Source: Brassica napus
Taxonomy: Eukaryota > Streptophyta > Magnoliopsida > Brassicales > Brassicaceae
Assembly: GCF_020379485.1 (NCBI RefSeq)
Contig: NC_063452.1
Coordinates: forward strand, 31,271,608 to 31,335,607
Direction of reading: 5' to 3'
Length of the DNA stretch: 64,000 nt
Shown here: positions 1 to 9,713 of the stretch, one piece after another
Numbering within the stretch: the stretch's first letter is position 1
Layout: the number at the start of each line of letters is the position of its first letter
Translations under genes and position numbers: made by a program
Notes under the pieces: generated by a model
Told to the model about the DNA's origin: nothing
Seen by the model: the letters and a program-made list of their open reading frames with translations, nothing else
The model's database searches: none

Positions 1-88
1 TTAATTCATGGAGATTTAGAATGAGGTCATAGTTCGGTGGGGATATGATGTTATATGATAGTTATCATGGGGAAATAGATCGTCCGTC
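1..88. repeat. Extra terminal copy of the long-TIR element
   Basis: These bases repeat, in the same orientation, the right end of the neighbouring element at about 1219-1303, with few differences. Followed by the inverted copy that starts near 89, they make an almost perfect palindrome over about 1-180. The likely meaning is the end of a second element of the same family, the rest of which lies left of the window. Confidence 0.7.
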
Positions 89-1303
89 GACCATCTATTT
101 CCCCACGATAACTATCATATAGCATCAAATCTCCACCAAACTTTAACCTCATGCTAAATCTCCACAAAATAAAAATGCAAAGCTATTTCTCCATGAATCA
201 ATAGTTCGTAACTTAATTACCCATAGATCATGGTTTAAATTGGTTTATTGGTTTTAATTGGTTTACTCCTAATCAAAAAGCTTAAAATCAATTAAACCAA
301 ACCAAAATCCAATTTTTATATATAATTATTTTTCTTAAAAAATTTATCATCTTCTTCAGAGGCCTTCCTTTTCCTTTTTCACCAACGTCTTTAATCCTAG
401 CCATGGCCAAAAACTGATCTTCTCTCATGATCAATTTATTGGTGAGAACGAAAGCAGTATTGGAGTCATCTCAAACCTTTCTTAGTACACAATACCGTCA
501 CTGGTCTTCCTAAAGCCGATAAGCTCTGTTGCTCGCAGCGTTTCTCCTCCTCTGACCCTTCACTCATCGTCTCTGAGCCTCTCCTCAATCCAGGCTATAA
601 TCTCTCCTCCTCCATTGCCGTTTAATCAAAAACGTAGACATCACCATCGTAAATCCGTCAATATACTGCAGGAGAGACTCGCAGTTTTCGGTATATATGC
701 TTATGTTGCGGACGAATTTGATGGTTTCTGGAGAAAAAAAGACGATATGGGTTTAATCTAACCGACATGTTGATGAATTAAACATTGAATTTGGTTTCTG
801 GGTACTTAAGCCTCTCAAAGAAAAGGCATGGGCGGATATCCTTGATGAAGGGGACAATATTGATTGGAAGAAGAATATAAGTTTGATGTTTCTTTGGAAA
901 AAAAAAATGCAAAAGAGATTTTAGTACATCACGGAAACATAAGAAAGTTTACGAATTACGGTGGTTCAGGTGGGAAGTTTATGCGTTTTTTTTACAACTG
1001 AAGAAGGTTTTGTGTTGTTTATCAGAAAACAAAGATACATCACAGATGGAGGGCTGGTAAAAAAATATATATAAAAATTGGATTTTGGTTTGGTGTAATT
1101 GATTTTAAGCTGTTTGGTTAAGAGAAAACCAATTTAAACAAATAAACCAATTTAAACTGTGGTCTATGTGTAATTAAGTTTTGAACTATTGACTCATGGA
1201 GAAATAAATTTGTAACATTTAATTCATGGAGATTTAGAATGAGGTCATAGTTCGGTGGGGATCTGATGCTATATGATAGTTATCATGGAGAAATAGATCG
1301 TCC
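89..1303. mobile_element. Non-autonomous DNA transposon with ~250 bp terminal inverted repeats
   Basis: Bases 89-340 reappear as reverse complement at about 1060-1303, so the terminal inverted repeats are near 250 bp. The ends begin with a GA(C/T)CATCTATTT-like motif. About 720 bp lie between them, with short coding-like stretches (for example around 690-730) but no open gene and no recognisable transposase. Long TIRs suggest a Mutator-like or foldback family. I could not find a convincing target-site duplication, so the superfamily is unproven. Confidence 0.65.
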
Positions 1304-2690
1304 ACCCCATATTCTTTAATATCTTCGTTTCGTAATTGTGATTTCCGCTATCATAACTGAATTTTTGAAGATTACCAATTATATTTCGTATGTTTAGAAA
1401 GTATATAAATAATGGCTTGGTTGGCTATCGTGTTAGGGTGGACATCTAGAGCGCATGGAAATTTGGTTGATGGTATGGTCCGGAAAGTTTTGATGTTTCA
1501 GAACGTTTAGGAATAACTTTTTTTGTGTGGAAATATAGAAATATATTATAAATACGTTTTTATTTTGGAAATGCGACAAAAACTTATATTTTTATTTTAT
1601 AAACTAGAAAGAAACTCTTTAAAAATAAAATTAATAAATAGTATAAGAATTTATTTGTTGTTTTAATAAATTTTATTGAAGGACATACTTCGACTTATAC
1701 TCTTTGTTAAAAAAAATATAGAATCTACAAAAAAATATTCTCTTATTACTTGGTTTTCTCTTTCAGATAATCAAATAGATAAAAATAATTGAACTCGTAA
1801 ATTAAACAGCAGTGTGTACATAAATAAAAAGTATATTTATAGGCATTTCTATAACATTTTTTTTTAATTAAAATCATGTTTTCACATTTCAAAACATTTT
1901 TCTTCCGCATATCCATTTTCAATTTTATTCAACTTAGGTGGACATGTTTTTTTTGTTTTAAAAATTGAGTATATTTAGATAATACAATTTTTTAAAAAAT
2001 TTACTTATATGTCATCAATTTTATTTTGAAAGAAGTATAAAAGCATGGTTTAATGAAAAAAAGTGACATAGTTTCCATCATGATTGAAGATGCAAAATTC
2101 TAAAGAAAAACTTTATCAGTTGAAAGTGCATCATTATCTGGTACCAATGTAGTGATGGAGATATAACTGAGTGGTTGAATTGGAAACTGGAACAGAAACC
2201 AAGATAGAGCTGCCAAAGGTGTTACTTGGAGGCTAAACAGAAAAATATTTTTACTTTGGAGAAGGGCAAATTAGTTTGGAAGATTTTCCAAAGACTTTAA
2301 AATTCTGAAAAAAATTTCTAATTTGAAATATTTGTGAATATCTCTATGGAAAACTAGGGTTAGTCGGTTTCCTACCTTGTATAAGTAGGAGGATTTTGCA
2401 GCAAGAACTAGGTGATCACTCAAAATTGTATTCTTGGCATAAGTGAGTTTTGATAGCTTGTAAAGTGCGTGAAAACACAAAGAGATAAGGAGAGAAGTTC
2501 TAAGATATTGTATTCGATCTTAGGATGTATGAGGCTAGCTTAACAAGTCAAGGTGTTCTTGAACTTGTTGATTGTTCTGTTTAGAGAAAGATTTGTAAGT
2601 TAAAAAATTATAGTAAAAACACATATATTTGTAGTGATAGTCTCTAGTATGCTTTGTGTTATAGCTGTTTACGTAGTTTTTTCATTTACA
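1304..2690. other. AT-rich spacer, possibly with a decayed Copia 5' LTR at its right end
   Basis: No gene or RNA is recognisable in about 1304-2160. From about 2160 to 2690 the sequence leads directly into a primer-binding site at 2693, so part of it is probably the decayed 5' LTR of the Copia relic. The LTR start cannot be fixed because no second copy is present. Confidence 0.4.
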
Positions 2691-2692
2691 AT

Positions 2693-2704
2693 TGGTATTA
2701 GAGC
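2693..2704 (+). promoter_or_regulatory. LTR retrotransposon primer-binding site (initiator tRNA-Met)
   Basis: TGGTATTAGAGC differs by one base from the usual plant initiator-tRNA-Met primer site TGGTATCAGAGC. It follows a CA-ended stretch, as expected at an LTR border, and precedes a Copia-type gag relic. Confidence 0.75.
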
Positions 2705-2734
2705 GGTCACCCATTCGTATTGATAACATGTGTG

Positions 2735-3270
2735 ATCCTGCAGAAAAGGTGAAGGACTACCATGAACTCGTGTCCGGTGCAAGATAGGCTCTGGATGCAT
2801 CAAACTACGGGACCTGAAAATCAAGGATGAGGTCATTCATTCGATGAATTGATGTTATGGCATGTAAGTCAATTACGTCAGGATAGACTGAGCCGAAGGT
2901 CAAAGATGACTTAGGAGTCGAGACTACTAGGCTCGAAGAAGGCTGATTAGACACTGAGTTGAAACTTGCAAAGTATAACTTAAGGGTGCTTTCTGATATA
3001 CATGCAAGTGATGCCAAAAGCCACTTTAAACTCATTCAGGAGTATGAAATAGCCAAAAAGGCATGGGACATCCTCCAAACTCACTTTGAAGGAACTCTAA
3101 AAATAAAGAGCTCAAGATAAAACTTTATAGCATCAAAATTAGAGAAGTTAAAAATGGGAGAACATGAATCAATCAAAGATTTCAGCTTAGAAATCAATGG
3201 ACCGGCTCAAGAAGCACAAACTCTTGAAATACAAGGACAAGAAACTTGTGAAGAAATTCTTAAGGTGTCA
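2735..3270 (+). pseudogene. Decayed Copia-type gag (UBN2 family)
   Basis: Translating the + strand gives broken pieces of a Copia gag. The clearest run, about 2995-3270, includes AKKAWDILQTHFEGT followed by LEKLKMGEHESIKDF, the conserved core of the UBN2/gag-polypeptide family that packages retrotransposon RNA. Several stop codons and frame changes interrupt it (for example after 2905 and near 3117), and no nucleic-acid-binding zinc knuckle, protease, integrase or reverse transcriptase follows. It is therefore a dead remnant. Its primer-binding site at 2693 supports the assignment. Family identity is fairly sure, the exact limits are not. Confidence 0.75.
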
Positions 3271-3329
3271 GAAAAATGAAACTTCATCAAGACATCCATC
3301 AGAAGCTGACAAAATATCATCAAACACCT

Positions 3330-3331
<2 letters not shown>

Positions 3332-3391
<60 letters not shown>
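3332..3391. repeat. (CT)n microsatellite, about 60 bp
   Basis: Uninterrupted CT dinucleotides, followed by about 140 bp of C/T-rich sequence to 3530. The long leucine/serine reading frame across it is an effect of the repeat. Confidence 0.95.
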
Positions 3392-3394
<3 letters not shown>

Positions 3395-3696
3395 CCTTTC
3401 CTGTTTCCTTGCTCTCCCTATCTCTCTCTTCTTCTCATTGCTCTTTCTCTCTCTTCCTTCTCTTCCTTCTCACTTTCTTTCACTTCTCCCCTTTTACTTT
3501 CTCTCTTTTCTTCCCTTCTCACTTACTCCTTTCTTGTTAACGTGTCCGAGAATTTACTTTAACAAATTCATCGTCTCATATTGAATCTCTTTGGTTTTAA
3601 TTGCAACGGTCTAAAAATAAGTCGGGAATAGCTAATTGTAAATGGAAACTGAGTTCTCGAGAAGACAAAAATATCTTTTGATCATTTCCTAACAAA

Positions 3697-3843
3697 ATGG
3701 CTCAAGAAGAGAAACAAGCGCAACTCGGACCGAAAGATGTGATTAAGGGGCTGAGTTGTAAAACTGGCCAGAATGTAAAATCGGTCGAATGCATAAGGAA
3801 ACCTAAACCAAAGTTGGTTTCTTTACTTCAGGAAGATTTATAG
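3697..3843 (+). CDS. Small unrecognised ORF (48 codons)
   Basis: An ATG-started frame beginning MAQEEKQAQLGPKDV and ending at TAG. It is lysine/glutamine rich and hydrophilic, with no signal peptide or membrane segment. It lies between the Copia relic and the CACTA remains and has no recognisable family. It may be a transposon fragment. Its coding status is doubtful. Confidence 0.2.
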   Translation: MAQEEKQAQLGPKDVIKGLSCKTGQNVKSVECIRKPKPKLVSLLQEDL

Positions 3844-4362
3844 AATTCAAGAAGATAAAGAAGAGAAAAGGGAAAATCGAGAGGATAATCCTAAAAGATG
3901 AAGAACATGTAAATGGAAAGATGAAAAGAAAAGAGAAATAAGAAAGAAAAAGAAAACAAGATAAACACGAATCTTTGAAATAATCAGGTAGTGGTTGACC
4001 TACACAGCTATATAAGCAAGTCGAAGGTCAAGACCAAAGCGACATTTTTTACACCTTAGAAATTTAGAAATTTTCTGCATTCTGATTTTTGAGCAGCTAC
4101 TTAGCGAACTGTTAAATGATTATTCCGCCTTTCTCTGTTATTTTGCTTCCTAATGAAACCGCAAAACCGATCTCTAGTATGCTCAATAAAACATCTCTTT
4201 AATTATTTGTGCATTTTTCTGATAACTTGATGTTTTTGTGTGCTCAAACCAGAGATTTTTGTTCCCTCTAAAATTTACATATTCCAAATTTTTAATGTGC
4301 GAGGAATCAAATATTACTTGAAAGTTCACCAAACCCTTGATCAAAAAGTATGTTAACAGACG

Positions 4363-4749
4363 TTGAAGAAGATCAAACAAACTTTGTCAACAACGACGGT
4401 AAAAATAACCCACCACAAGCAGCGACTACTACAGCTAACACATACATCAAACTTTGCAGCACTGCAACTACTAAGAAACATGGTTTCAGAAATCAATTGG
4501 TTTGCCGTTATCAAAGTTACACCTTGTGGACGAATAATCGGTGGAGAAGAACAACCATTGCAAGAAGAACACATCAATAAACTCGAGGAACCTGAACAAC
4601 AAGCTGATGACATCCTTCTTATTGATCCGCATAATCGTGAGTACGAAGATCTTCCCGACGATACAACGGACGAAGCTGTTGAAGACAAGTTTAATGAAAA
4701 TGATGATGTTTCTAGTGATGACGAGAATGTCAATGATGTATCCGAATGA
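4363..4749 (+). pseudogene. Probable 3' tail of a CACTA TNPD/TNP2-type transposase ORF
   Basis: The frame includes SEINWFAVIKVTPCGRIIGG followed by a strongly acidic tail ending in DDENVNDVSE. The W-F-A-V-I-K-x-x-P-x-G pattern followed by an acidic C-terminus is how many plant TNP2/DUF4216-type CACTA proteins end. The first 45 or so residues do not look like transposase, and the sequence just upstream is interrupted by stops, so only the tail survives. Position supports the call: it lies just left of CACTA subterminal repeats and a TNPA gene on the same strand. The assignment rests on motif memory rather than alignment. Confidence 0.5.
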
Positions 4750-4949
4750 TGATGTAATTTTCTTTAATATGATTTACTTTCAGACTTAATGCATGTGTTT
4801 ATTTTGTTTAATCATGAAAATTAAAATATATAATTTGATTTTGTGTAAGACAATTGGGGGTTTGGGGTTTAGAAAGAAGAGATTGAGTGATGAAGTTTAA
4901 GGAACTTGGGGTTTGGGGTTTGGGATTTCGGGTTATAGGTATTTGAATA

Positions 4950-5870
4950 TCTTCCTCGTAAAACACTCGTAAAAAAAACACGGGCCTTGTTATTTCCTCG
5001 TAAACTAACGAGGACTTTACGACGAAATTGAAAACAACTTCGTCGTAAAATACTCGTAAAAATAAAACATGGGCCTTGTTATTTCCTCTAACAAAAACAC
5101 AGGCCTTGTTATTTCCTCGTAACAAAAACACGGACCTTGTTATTTTCTTGTAAACTAACGAGGACTTTATGACGAAATTGAAAACAACTTCGTCGTAAAA
5201 TACTCTTTAAAATAAAATGCGGGCCTTGTTATTTCCTTGTAACAAAAACACGGGCCTTGTTGACAAGGATTTTACAACGACAACTACTTCTATAAATAAG
5301 CACACCCCTCTCATTCTAAACTTACACAAAAAAACTAATCAATAGTTTAAAAAAACTTGAAGGGAGTGCACGGTCACAAGAACACAAGAACAGTTCTGAT
5401 CAGTTTCAAATGCTATTTGGAATTGATAACGACTGTTCTGGTGCCGGTGTCTTCCTTCAGGTTTTTTTAAATTGAAAAACACTTTGTCGTAAAATACTCG
5501 TAAAAAGAAAACGCGGGCCTTGTTATTTCCTCGTAACAAAAATACAGGCCTTGTTATGTCCTCGTTAATTAACGGGGATTTTACGTCGAAATTTAATAAC
5601 ATGGGCCTTGGGGTTTGGGGTTTTGGGTTATATGGATTTACATATCTTCCTTGTAAAATCGTCGTAAAAGAAAACACAGGCCTTGGTATTTCCTCGAAAA
5701 GACCTCGTAAAGAAAAACACGGACCTTGCTAATTCCTCGTAAGTTTACGTGGGCTTTACGACGAAATATAAAAAGAAAAAAGCGGGTCTTGCTAAATCCT
5801 CGTAAATTTACGAGGATTTTACTAAGAAATATAAGTCTATATATATACCCGAACAAAATCACTTCTCATT
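4950..5870. repeat. CACTA subterminal-type repeats between the two transposon genes
   Basis: Repeated units combine TCGTAAA or TTTACGA(C/G)GAAAT with a GGGCCTTGTTATTTCCTCGTAA-like phrase, some 15 to 20 times, in both orientations and with decay. The same TTTACGA(C/G)GAAA core forms the array next to the right terminus. In CACTA elements such repeats are the binding sites of the TNPA-like protein; here an array also sits between the ORFs, in front of the TNPA gene. Confidence 0.75.
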
Positions 5871-6116
5871 TCGTTTTCATTTCCTCTCCTCCTCGTAGCA
5901 AGGTACTCCTCTCTACTTCCTCTCTAATTTAGCGTAGGTGGTTAGTTTAGGGTAATTAGTGTTGATTAGTGTAGGGAATTTGTAGATAGGTTTATGGAAT
6001 TTGTAAATAGGTTTATGGAATTTGTTGATAATATAGGATGATGATTTTTAAATGTTAATAAATAATCTTTATATGTTTTGTATGGTTAATAATGACAATT
6101 AAATTTTTTTTTTCAG

Positions 6117-7818
6117 ATGGTTTGAAAGAACAAGCTTACACCGAATTACAGAGAGATATTTAGTGAGCCTTGTAGTCGTACAGGCGCATCATCTTCTTTA
6201 GCTCTCGGTTCTTCGTTTCCGGAGACTGTCCCCGACTCTCAGTCTTCTCAGAGAGTCTCTCAGTCACCTCCTTTTGGTGCACCACCGGTTCCTCCGTATG
6301 TTCCGCCACCGGTTCCTCGGTTTGATGTGCCACCCGCGCATCATGATCATGTTCCAGAGGAGGCACCTCCTCCGATGGCGGCCGAGATTCATCCCGATTT
6401 GCTGGTGCCGCAGAGTGCTCCTTATGCTATGTACACCGTCGAGGACCTTCTCGCTCAGCCAAGCAGAGAAGGTTTACCAATCTTAGACCCCGACCGACCG
6501 GACGGAACTTTGTGGTACATTATATTTTTATTGTGCAATTATTTTATAACAAAAATAAATAATTTAAATACTTTTTTTTTGTTTTTTTCAGGTTTGGGGT
6601 TGACGGTTCTGTCGCTCGGAACGTAACCGAGGTGATCAAAGGCTACTTCCGCGACGCTCATCCGAACTGGAAATTGACGCTGGACCACGTCAGAAAGACG
6701 TGGTTCAAAATGTTCGCCGTAAGTTACTATTAATAAATTATATAGACTTTTATTTTTTATTATTACGACTTTTTATTATTTTTAAACTAATTATTAATCT
6801 AATTTTTCTTTCTACAGCAAAAATATCATTGGTCCATAGGGGTTGAACGAGAGGGTAAAGAAAGCGTTTATCGGGAAGGCGAAAGCTCGATTGTTGGACA
6901 CGGTATCCAACTTGAAGGATGATTAGATCATGAAGGGTTATGAGCATGTAAAGCCCACTGAGCTCACCACGGCTGTGTGGGATGGCCTCATCCGTTATTG
7001 GACCCTGCCATCGTCCATTAAAGTCTCTAACAGTTGCTCCGCCTCCCGTCAGATGAAATATGAGCAGGGCAACGGGCCGATGCTTCACACTACGGGTCAA
7101 AAACCTCACGCCGGTGTCCGTATGGATATGGTAAATATTGTAATTACTTAATTATTATTTTTAATATATTCTTACTTCTTAAATGTTTTTTAGGCCAAAG
7201 AGACGGGAGAACTCTCATGTCGTAAGGATCTTTACGAGAGGACCCACAAGAACAAGGTTGGGCAATTTGTAGATCCTAGGTCCGAGCAAATCTACAACGA
7301 GGTGGTTGCTCGGATTGAAGACCGCCAAACCCAGCTGACCCAGCAGTCTCCAGATGGAATACCGGTCACATTATCCAAACTTGAAGTGAATCAGATTTAC
7401 GAGGAGGTAAAAAATTTTAAATCTTTTATTATTATTATTCATTTAATCTAATTTTTTATCACTAATATTAATCTTTTTTTTAAAGGTTTTCCCTAAGAAA
7501 AAGGGATGTACATTGGGGATTGGTTTCGTCAATGATGTCCCAAGAGCGACATCGTCTTATGGTCAGAGACGGGCTGATGAAGTCACTCAGCTGCGTTTCG
7601 AGATGAACTCGACGCTGTCTGCGTTCACAGCTCGTATGACTTCAGTCGAGGGCTTTCTAGACGTTATAGCGGCTGGAAATCCTCATTTGGAGACCATATT
7701 GACGGAGATGCGGACACGAAATCCCATTCTAGAGCCATCCCACACACAGGAGGATGAAGAAGAAGTGCGGAGGAGGAGTCAGGAGATCTTCGACGAGCTC
7801 CACAACAACAACCCTTAG
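6117..7818 (+). pseudogene. CACTA TNPA-like gene (Transposase_24, Ptta/En/Spm family), broken
   Basis: Five exons can be followed: 6117-6514, 6592-6718, 6818-7130, 7194-7406 and 7486-7818, all with GT..AG introns, giving about 460 codons. The first exon is proline-rich and low-complexity. Exons 2-3 hold the conserved core around HPNWKLTLDHVRKTWF and YEHVKPTELTTAVWDGLI. Exons 4-5 hold the VDPRSEQIYNEV region and a coiled C-terminus ending in DELHNNNP. The family binds subterminal repeats during CACTA transposition. Three lesions are visible: the third codon is TGA (expected CGA), a one-base insertion lies near 6839, and a TAG replaces an expected TGG at about 6927. Both stops are transitions of the methylation-decay type. 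Confidence 0.85.
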
Positions 7819-7974
7819 ATTTTTTTTTCTTCTTTTTATTTTGTATTATAAATTTGAAACTTAAATATTTATAAAATATTTTCGTATTGATTTATATTAT
7901 TTACTTTTTAAAGAATTTTGAAATAAATTATAAAATATATTTGATTATATTTTTGTTTTTGTAATAAATAAAGA

Positions 7975-8490
7975 ATCGAAGCAAATTCGTAACTAATTTA
8001 CGTCTAATTAACGAAGAAACTGAAAATTGTTACCGAGGAATTTACCATGAAAGGCACGCAAATTCGTCGTAAATTTACGTGTAAATAACGACGAAATTGA
8101 GCGTCTACTTTACGAGGAAACTGTTTACGTGTACTTTACGAGGAAATCCTTATGTGTACTTTACGAGGAAATCTTTTTCGTGTACTTTACATGGAAATCT
8201 TTTACGTGTACTTTACGAGGAAATGAATTACGTGTACTTTACGAGGGAAAAGTTTACGTGGTTTTTACGAGGAAAGGGTTTACGTGGCTTTTACGAGGAA
8301 ATAGTTTACGTGGCTTTTACGAGGAAATTTTTGACCCCACTTTACGACGAAAGCTTTCCTTGTAAATTTACGATGAATTAGCGAGGAAATATACGTTATG
8401 ACAAACGTTTAACGAGGAAATGACTTTCGTAGTTAATTCGTCGTAAACCCTATTTTACGACGAAATAACTACAAAAACCGTCGTCATTAT
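7975..8490. repeat. Right subterminal repeat array of the CACTA element
   Basis: About nine tandem copies of a 22-26 bp unit of the form TTTACGTGTACTTTACGAGGAAA lie in 8095-8340, flanked by looser copies of TTTACGACGAAAT. The array ends next to the CACTA terminus, the usual place for TNPA binding sites. The two overlapping frames of cysteine/tyrosine-rich peptides in it are repeat artefacts. Confidence 0.85.
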
Positions 8491-8494
8491 AAAT

Positions 8495-8510
8495 GTGTTT
8501 TCTTGTAGTG
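8495..8510 (-). repeat. CACTA terminal inverted repeat (right end)
   Basis: The last bases, GTGTTTTCTTGTAGTG, are the reverse complement of CACTACAAGAAAACAC. The base triplet after it is AAA, a possible 3 bp target duplication, but the other end is not available for comparison. Confidence 0.85.
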
Positions 8511-9063
8511 AAATTATTTGGCCTCATTACTAAAACATACGGTATAAAATTTCTTATAAACATACGGTATCATTGGTAAAACATTTGGATAGATAACAGA
8601 TATCAATTTTTTTAGTTTAAAGTTGAAGTACATGTTTACCAAAAAAAAAATATTTAACCAATCTAGAACCGATGATTTTCTTGGTAGAACTGCAAGGTTT
8701 TTCCGTAGACTCTTCGTTTCTGTGGTTGTTCTATTTCAGCATGGTTAACGAAACTAAAGTCTGAATAACTTGATATTCTTTTGATGTCAATAACAAGGAA
8801 AAACATATTTGACTGATTTTATTCAAACTACATTAAATTTGAATTAACTTGGTCGAATAAACTTTTTATTTTATTTTTATCAACGACCAGTTAAACAATA
8901 CTCAACCTAGTTAATTTACATAATTAGCAACTGGGATAGTGGAAGAGTCATTGTCTTTATTCAAAGCCAAACAGGGGATGCGTATCAAACGCAAAGTACA
9001 GTGGCGCATGGAAATTAGCTAGAGATTACGAAGAAAACGTGAACGCCACTTCTCTCTCACTAT
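8511..9063. other. Spacer upstream of the RING-H2 gene
   Basis: AT-rich sequence without a recognisable gene or repeat. It contains whatever upstream control the RING-H2 gene has left; the CACTA insertion ends 656 bases before the start codon. Confidence 0.5.
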
Positions 9064-9071
9064 GTATATAT
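9064..9071 (+). promoter_or_regulatory. Probable TATA box of the RING-H2 gene
   Basis: GTATATAT lies about 100 bases before the start codon in a CT-rich stretch, the common arrangement in plant promoters. No start-site data are available. Confidence 0.45.
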
Positions 9072-9143
9072 GAATATGACCATTCCCTCTTAGATCAAGT
9101 CTCTTATTATCTCTTTATCTATTGCCATTTAAAAATCGAGAAG

Positions 9144-9221
9144 ATGTTAAAAATACAGTTAGCATCATGTCCTACTTCAGAAAAAACGAAGGAACCATTG
9201 TGTTTACGTTGGCCAGTTTAG
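9144..9221 (+). other. Overlapping upstream ORF on the RING-H2 mRNA
   Basis: An ATG at 9144, 23 bases before the main start and in another frame, opens a 25-codon frame that ends 55 bases inside the main gene. If transcription starts near the expected site below the TATA box, this frame would compete for ribosomes. Both ATGs have A at position -3 and T at +4, so neither is clearly favoured. Confidence 0.5.
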
Positions 9222-9583
9222 CGTTCATAGCGTTTTACTGCATCAATTATTGTTTCCGGCGATGCAGAAATCGAGACGTTGCTTTGGCGGCAGGGGACAC
9301 CGAGGAGGCTGTATTGAGTCCAATTCGGCCACCGCGAGGGCTTGACGCAAAGGGCGTCCAGTCAATTCCCTCGTTCATTTACACAGAAGCTAATGGGATT
9401 GGGCCAGGACATGGCGAGCTAGTATGTGCGGTTTGTCTGAACGAATACAAAGAGGACGAGATGCTGCGTCTAATACTACCTTGCGGACATGTTTTTCATG
9501 TTGACTGTGTGGACATATGGCTCTCTTATCGCTCCACGTGTCCTATTTGTCGTGCTGATGTAATTGTTGATCCAGTCTATTAG
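9167..9583 (+). CDS. ATL-type RING-H2 finger E3 ubiquitin ligase, 138 aa
   Basis: A single-exon gene. Residues about 10-30 form one membrane segment (TIVFTLASLAFIAFYCINYCF less its last residue), followed by basic residues. The GLD signature of the ATL family is at 58-60. The RING-H2 finger uses C87, C90, C106, H108, H111, C114, C125 and C128 (spacing 2-15-1-2-2-10-2), with the E2-contact tryptophan W118 present. ATL proteins are membrane-anchored E3 ligases that pass ubiquitin to targets in defence and hormone responses; the substrate cannot be read here. I chose the ATG at 9167: the frame is open from 9122, but only by way of a TTG codon. All zinc ligands are intact. It is the one clearly intact host gene in the window, between a CACTA and a Helitron. 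Confidence 0.9.
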   Translation: MSYFRKNEGTIVFTLASLAFIAFYCINYCFRRCRNRDVALAAGDTEEAVLSPIRPPRGLDAKGVQSIPSFIYTEANGIGPGHGELVCAVCLNEYKEDEMLRLILPCGHVFHVDCVDIWLSYRSTCPICRADVIVDPVY

Positions 9584-9621
9584 CCTTTGACTTTGTATTT
9601 TTTTCCACTCTTGGCTTTGTG

Positions 9622-9627
9622 AATAAA
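9622..9627 (+). terminator. Polyadenylation signal candidate of the RING-H2 gene
   Basis: AATAAA lies 39 bases after the stop codon in a U-rich 3' region, a normal plant distance. Confidence 0.6.
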
Positions 9628-9713
9628 ATTTTATTTATTGTAGTGCGGGATTTTGCGCATGATGAGATTGACATAAAAAATAGATATACATTATTGTATT
9701 ATTGTATTATGAA

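Larger units (their letters stand above)
4363..8510 (+). mobile_element. Right-hand part of a CACTA (En/Spm) transposon
   Basis: The right border is defined by the terminal motif at 8495-8510, whose reverse complement is CACTACAAGAAAACAC, the typical plant CACTA end. To its left, in order, are a subterminal repeat array, a Transposase_24 (TNPA-like) gene, a second array of related repeats and the tail of a probable TNPD transposase ORF. The left terminus and the body of the transposase were not found in the window, so the element is truncated or interrupted. The true left limit is uncertain. Confidence 0.75.

Noticed and set aside
3276..3584. 102-codon frame rich in leucine and serine
   Set aside because: It is a translation of the CT microsatellite and neighbouring C/T-rich sequence.
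8097..8381. Tyrosine/threonine/cysteine-rich repeats as a possible repeat protein or CRISPR-like array
   Set aside because: The units are CACTA subterminal repeats with no unique spacers; CRISPR does not occur in plant nuclear DNA.
9122..9583. 153-codon start of the RING-H2 protein
   Set aside because: The first codon is TTG; the first ATG in frame is at 9167 and fits the family length.
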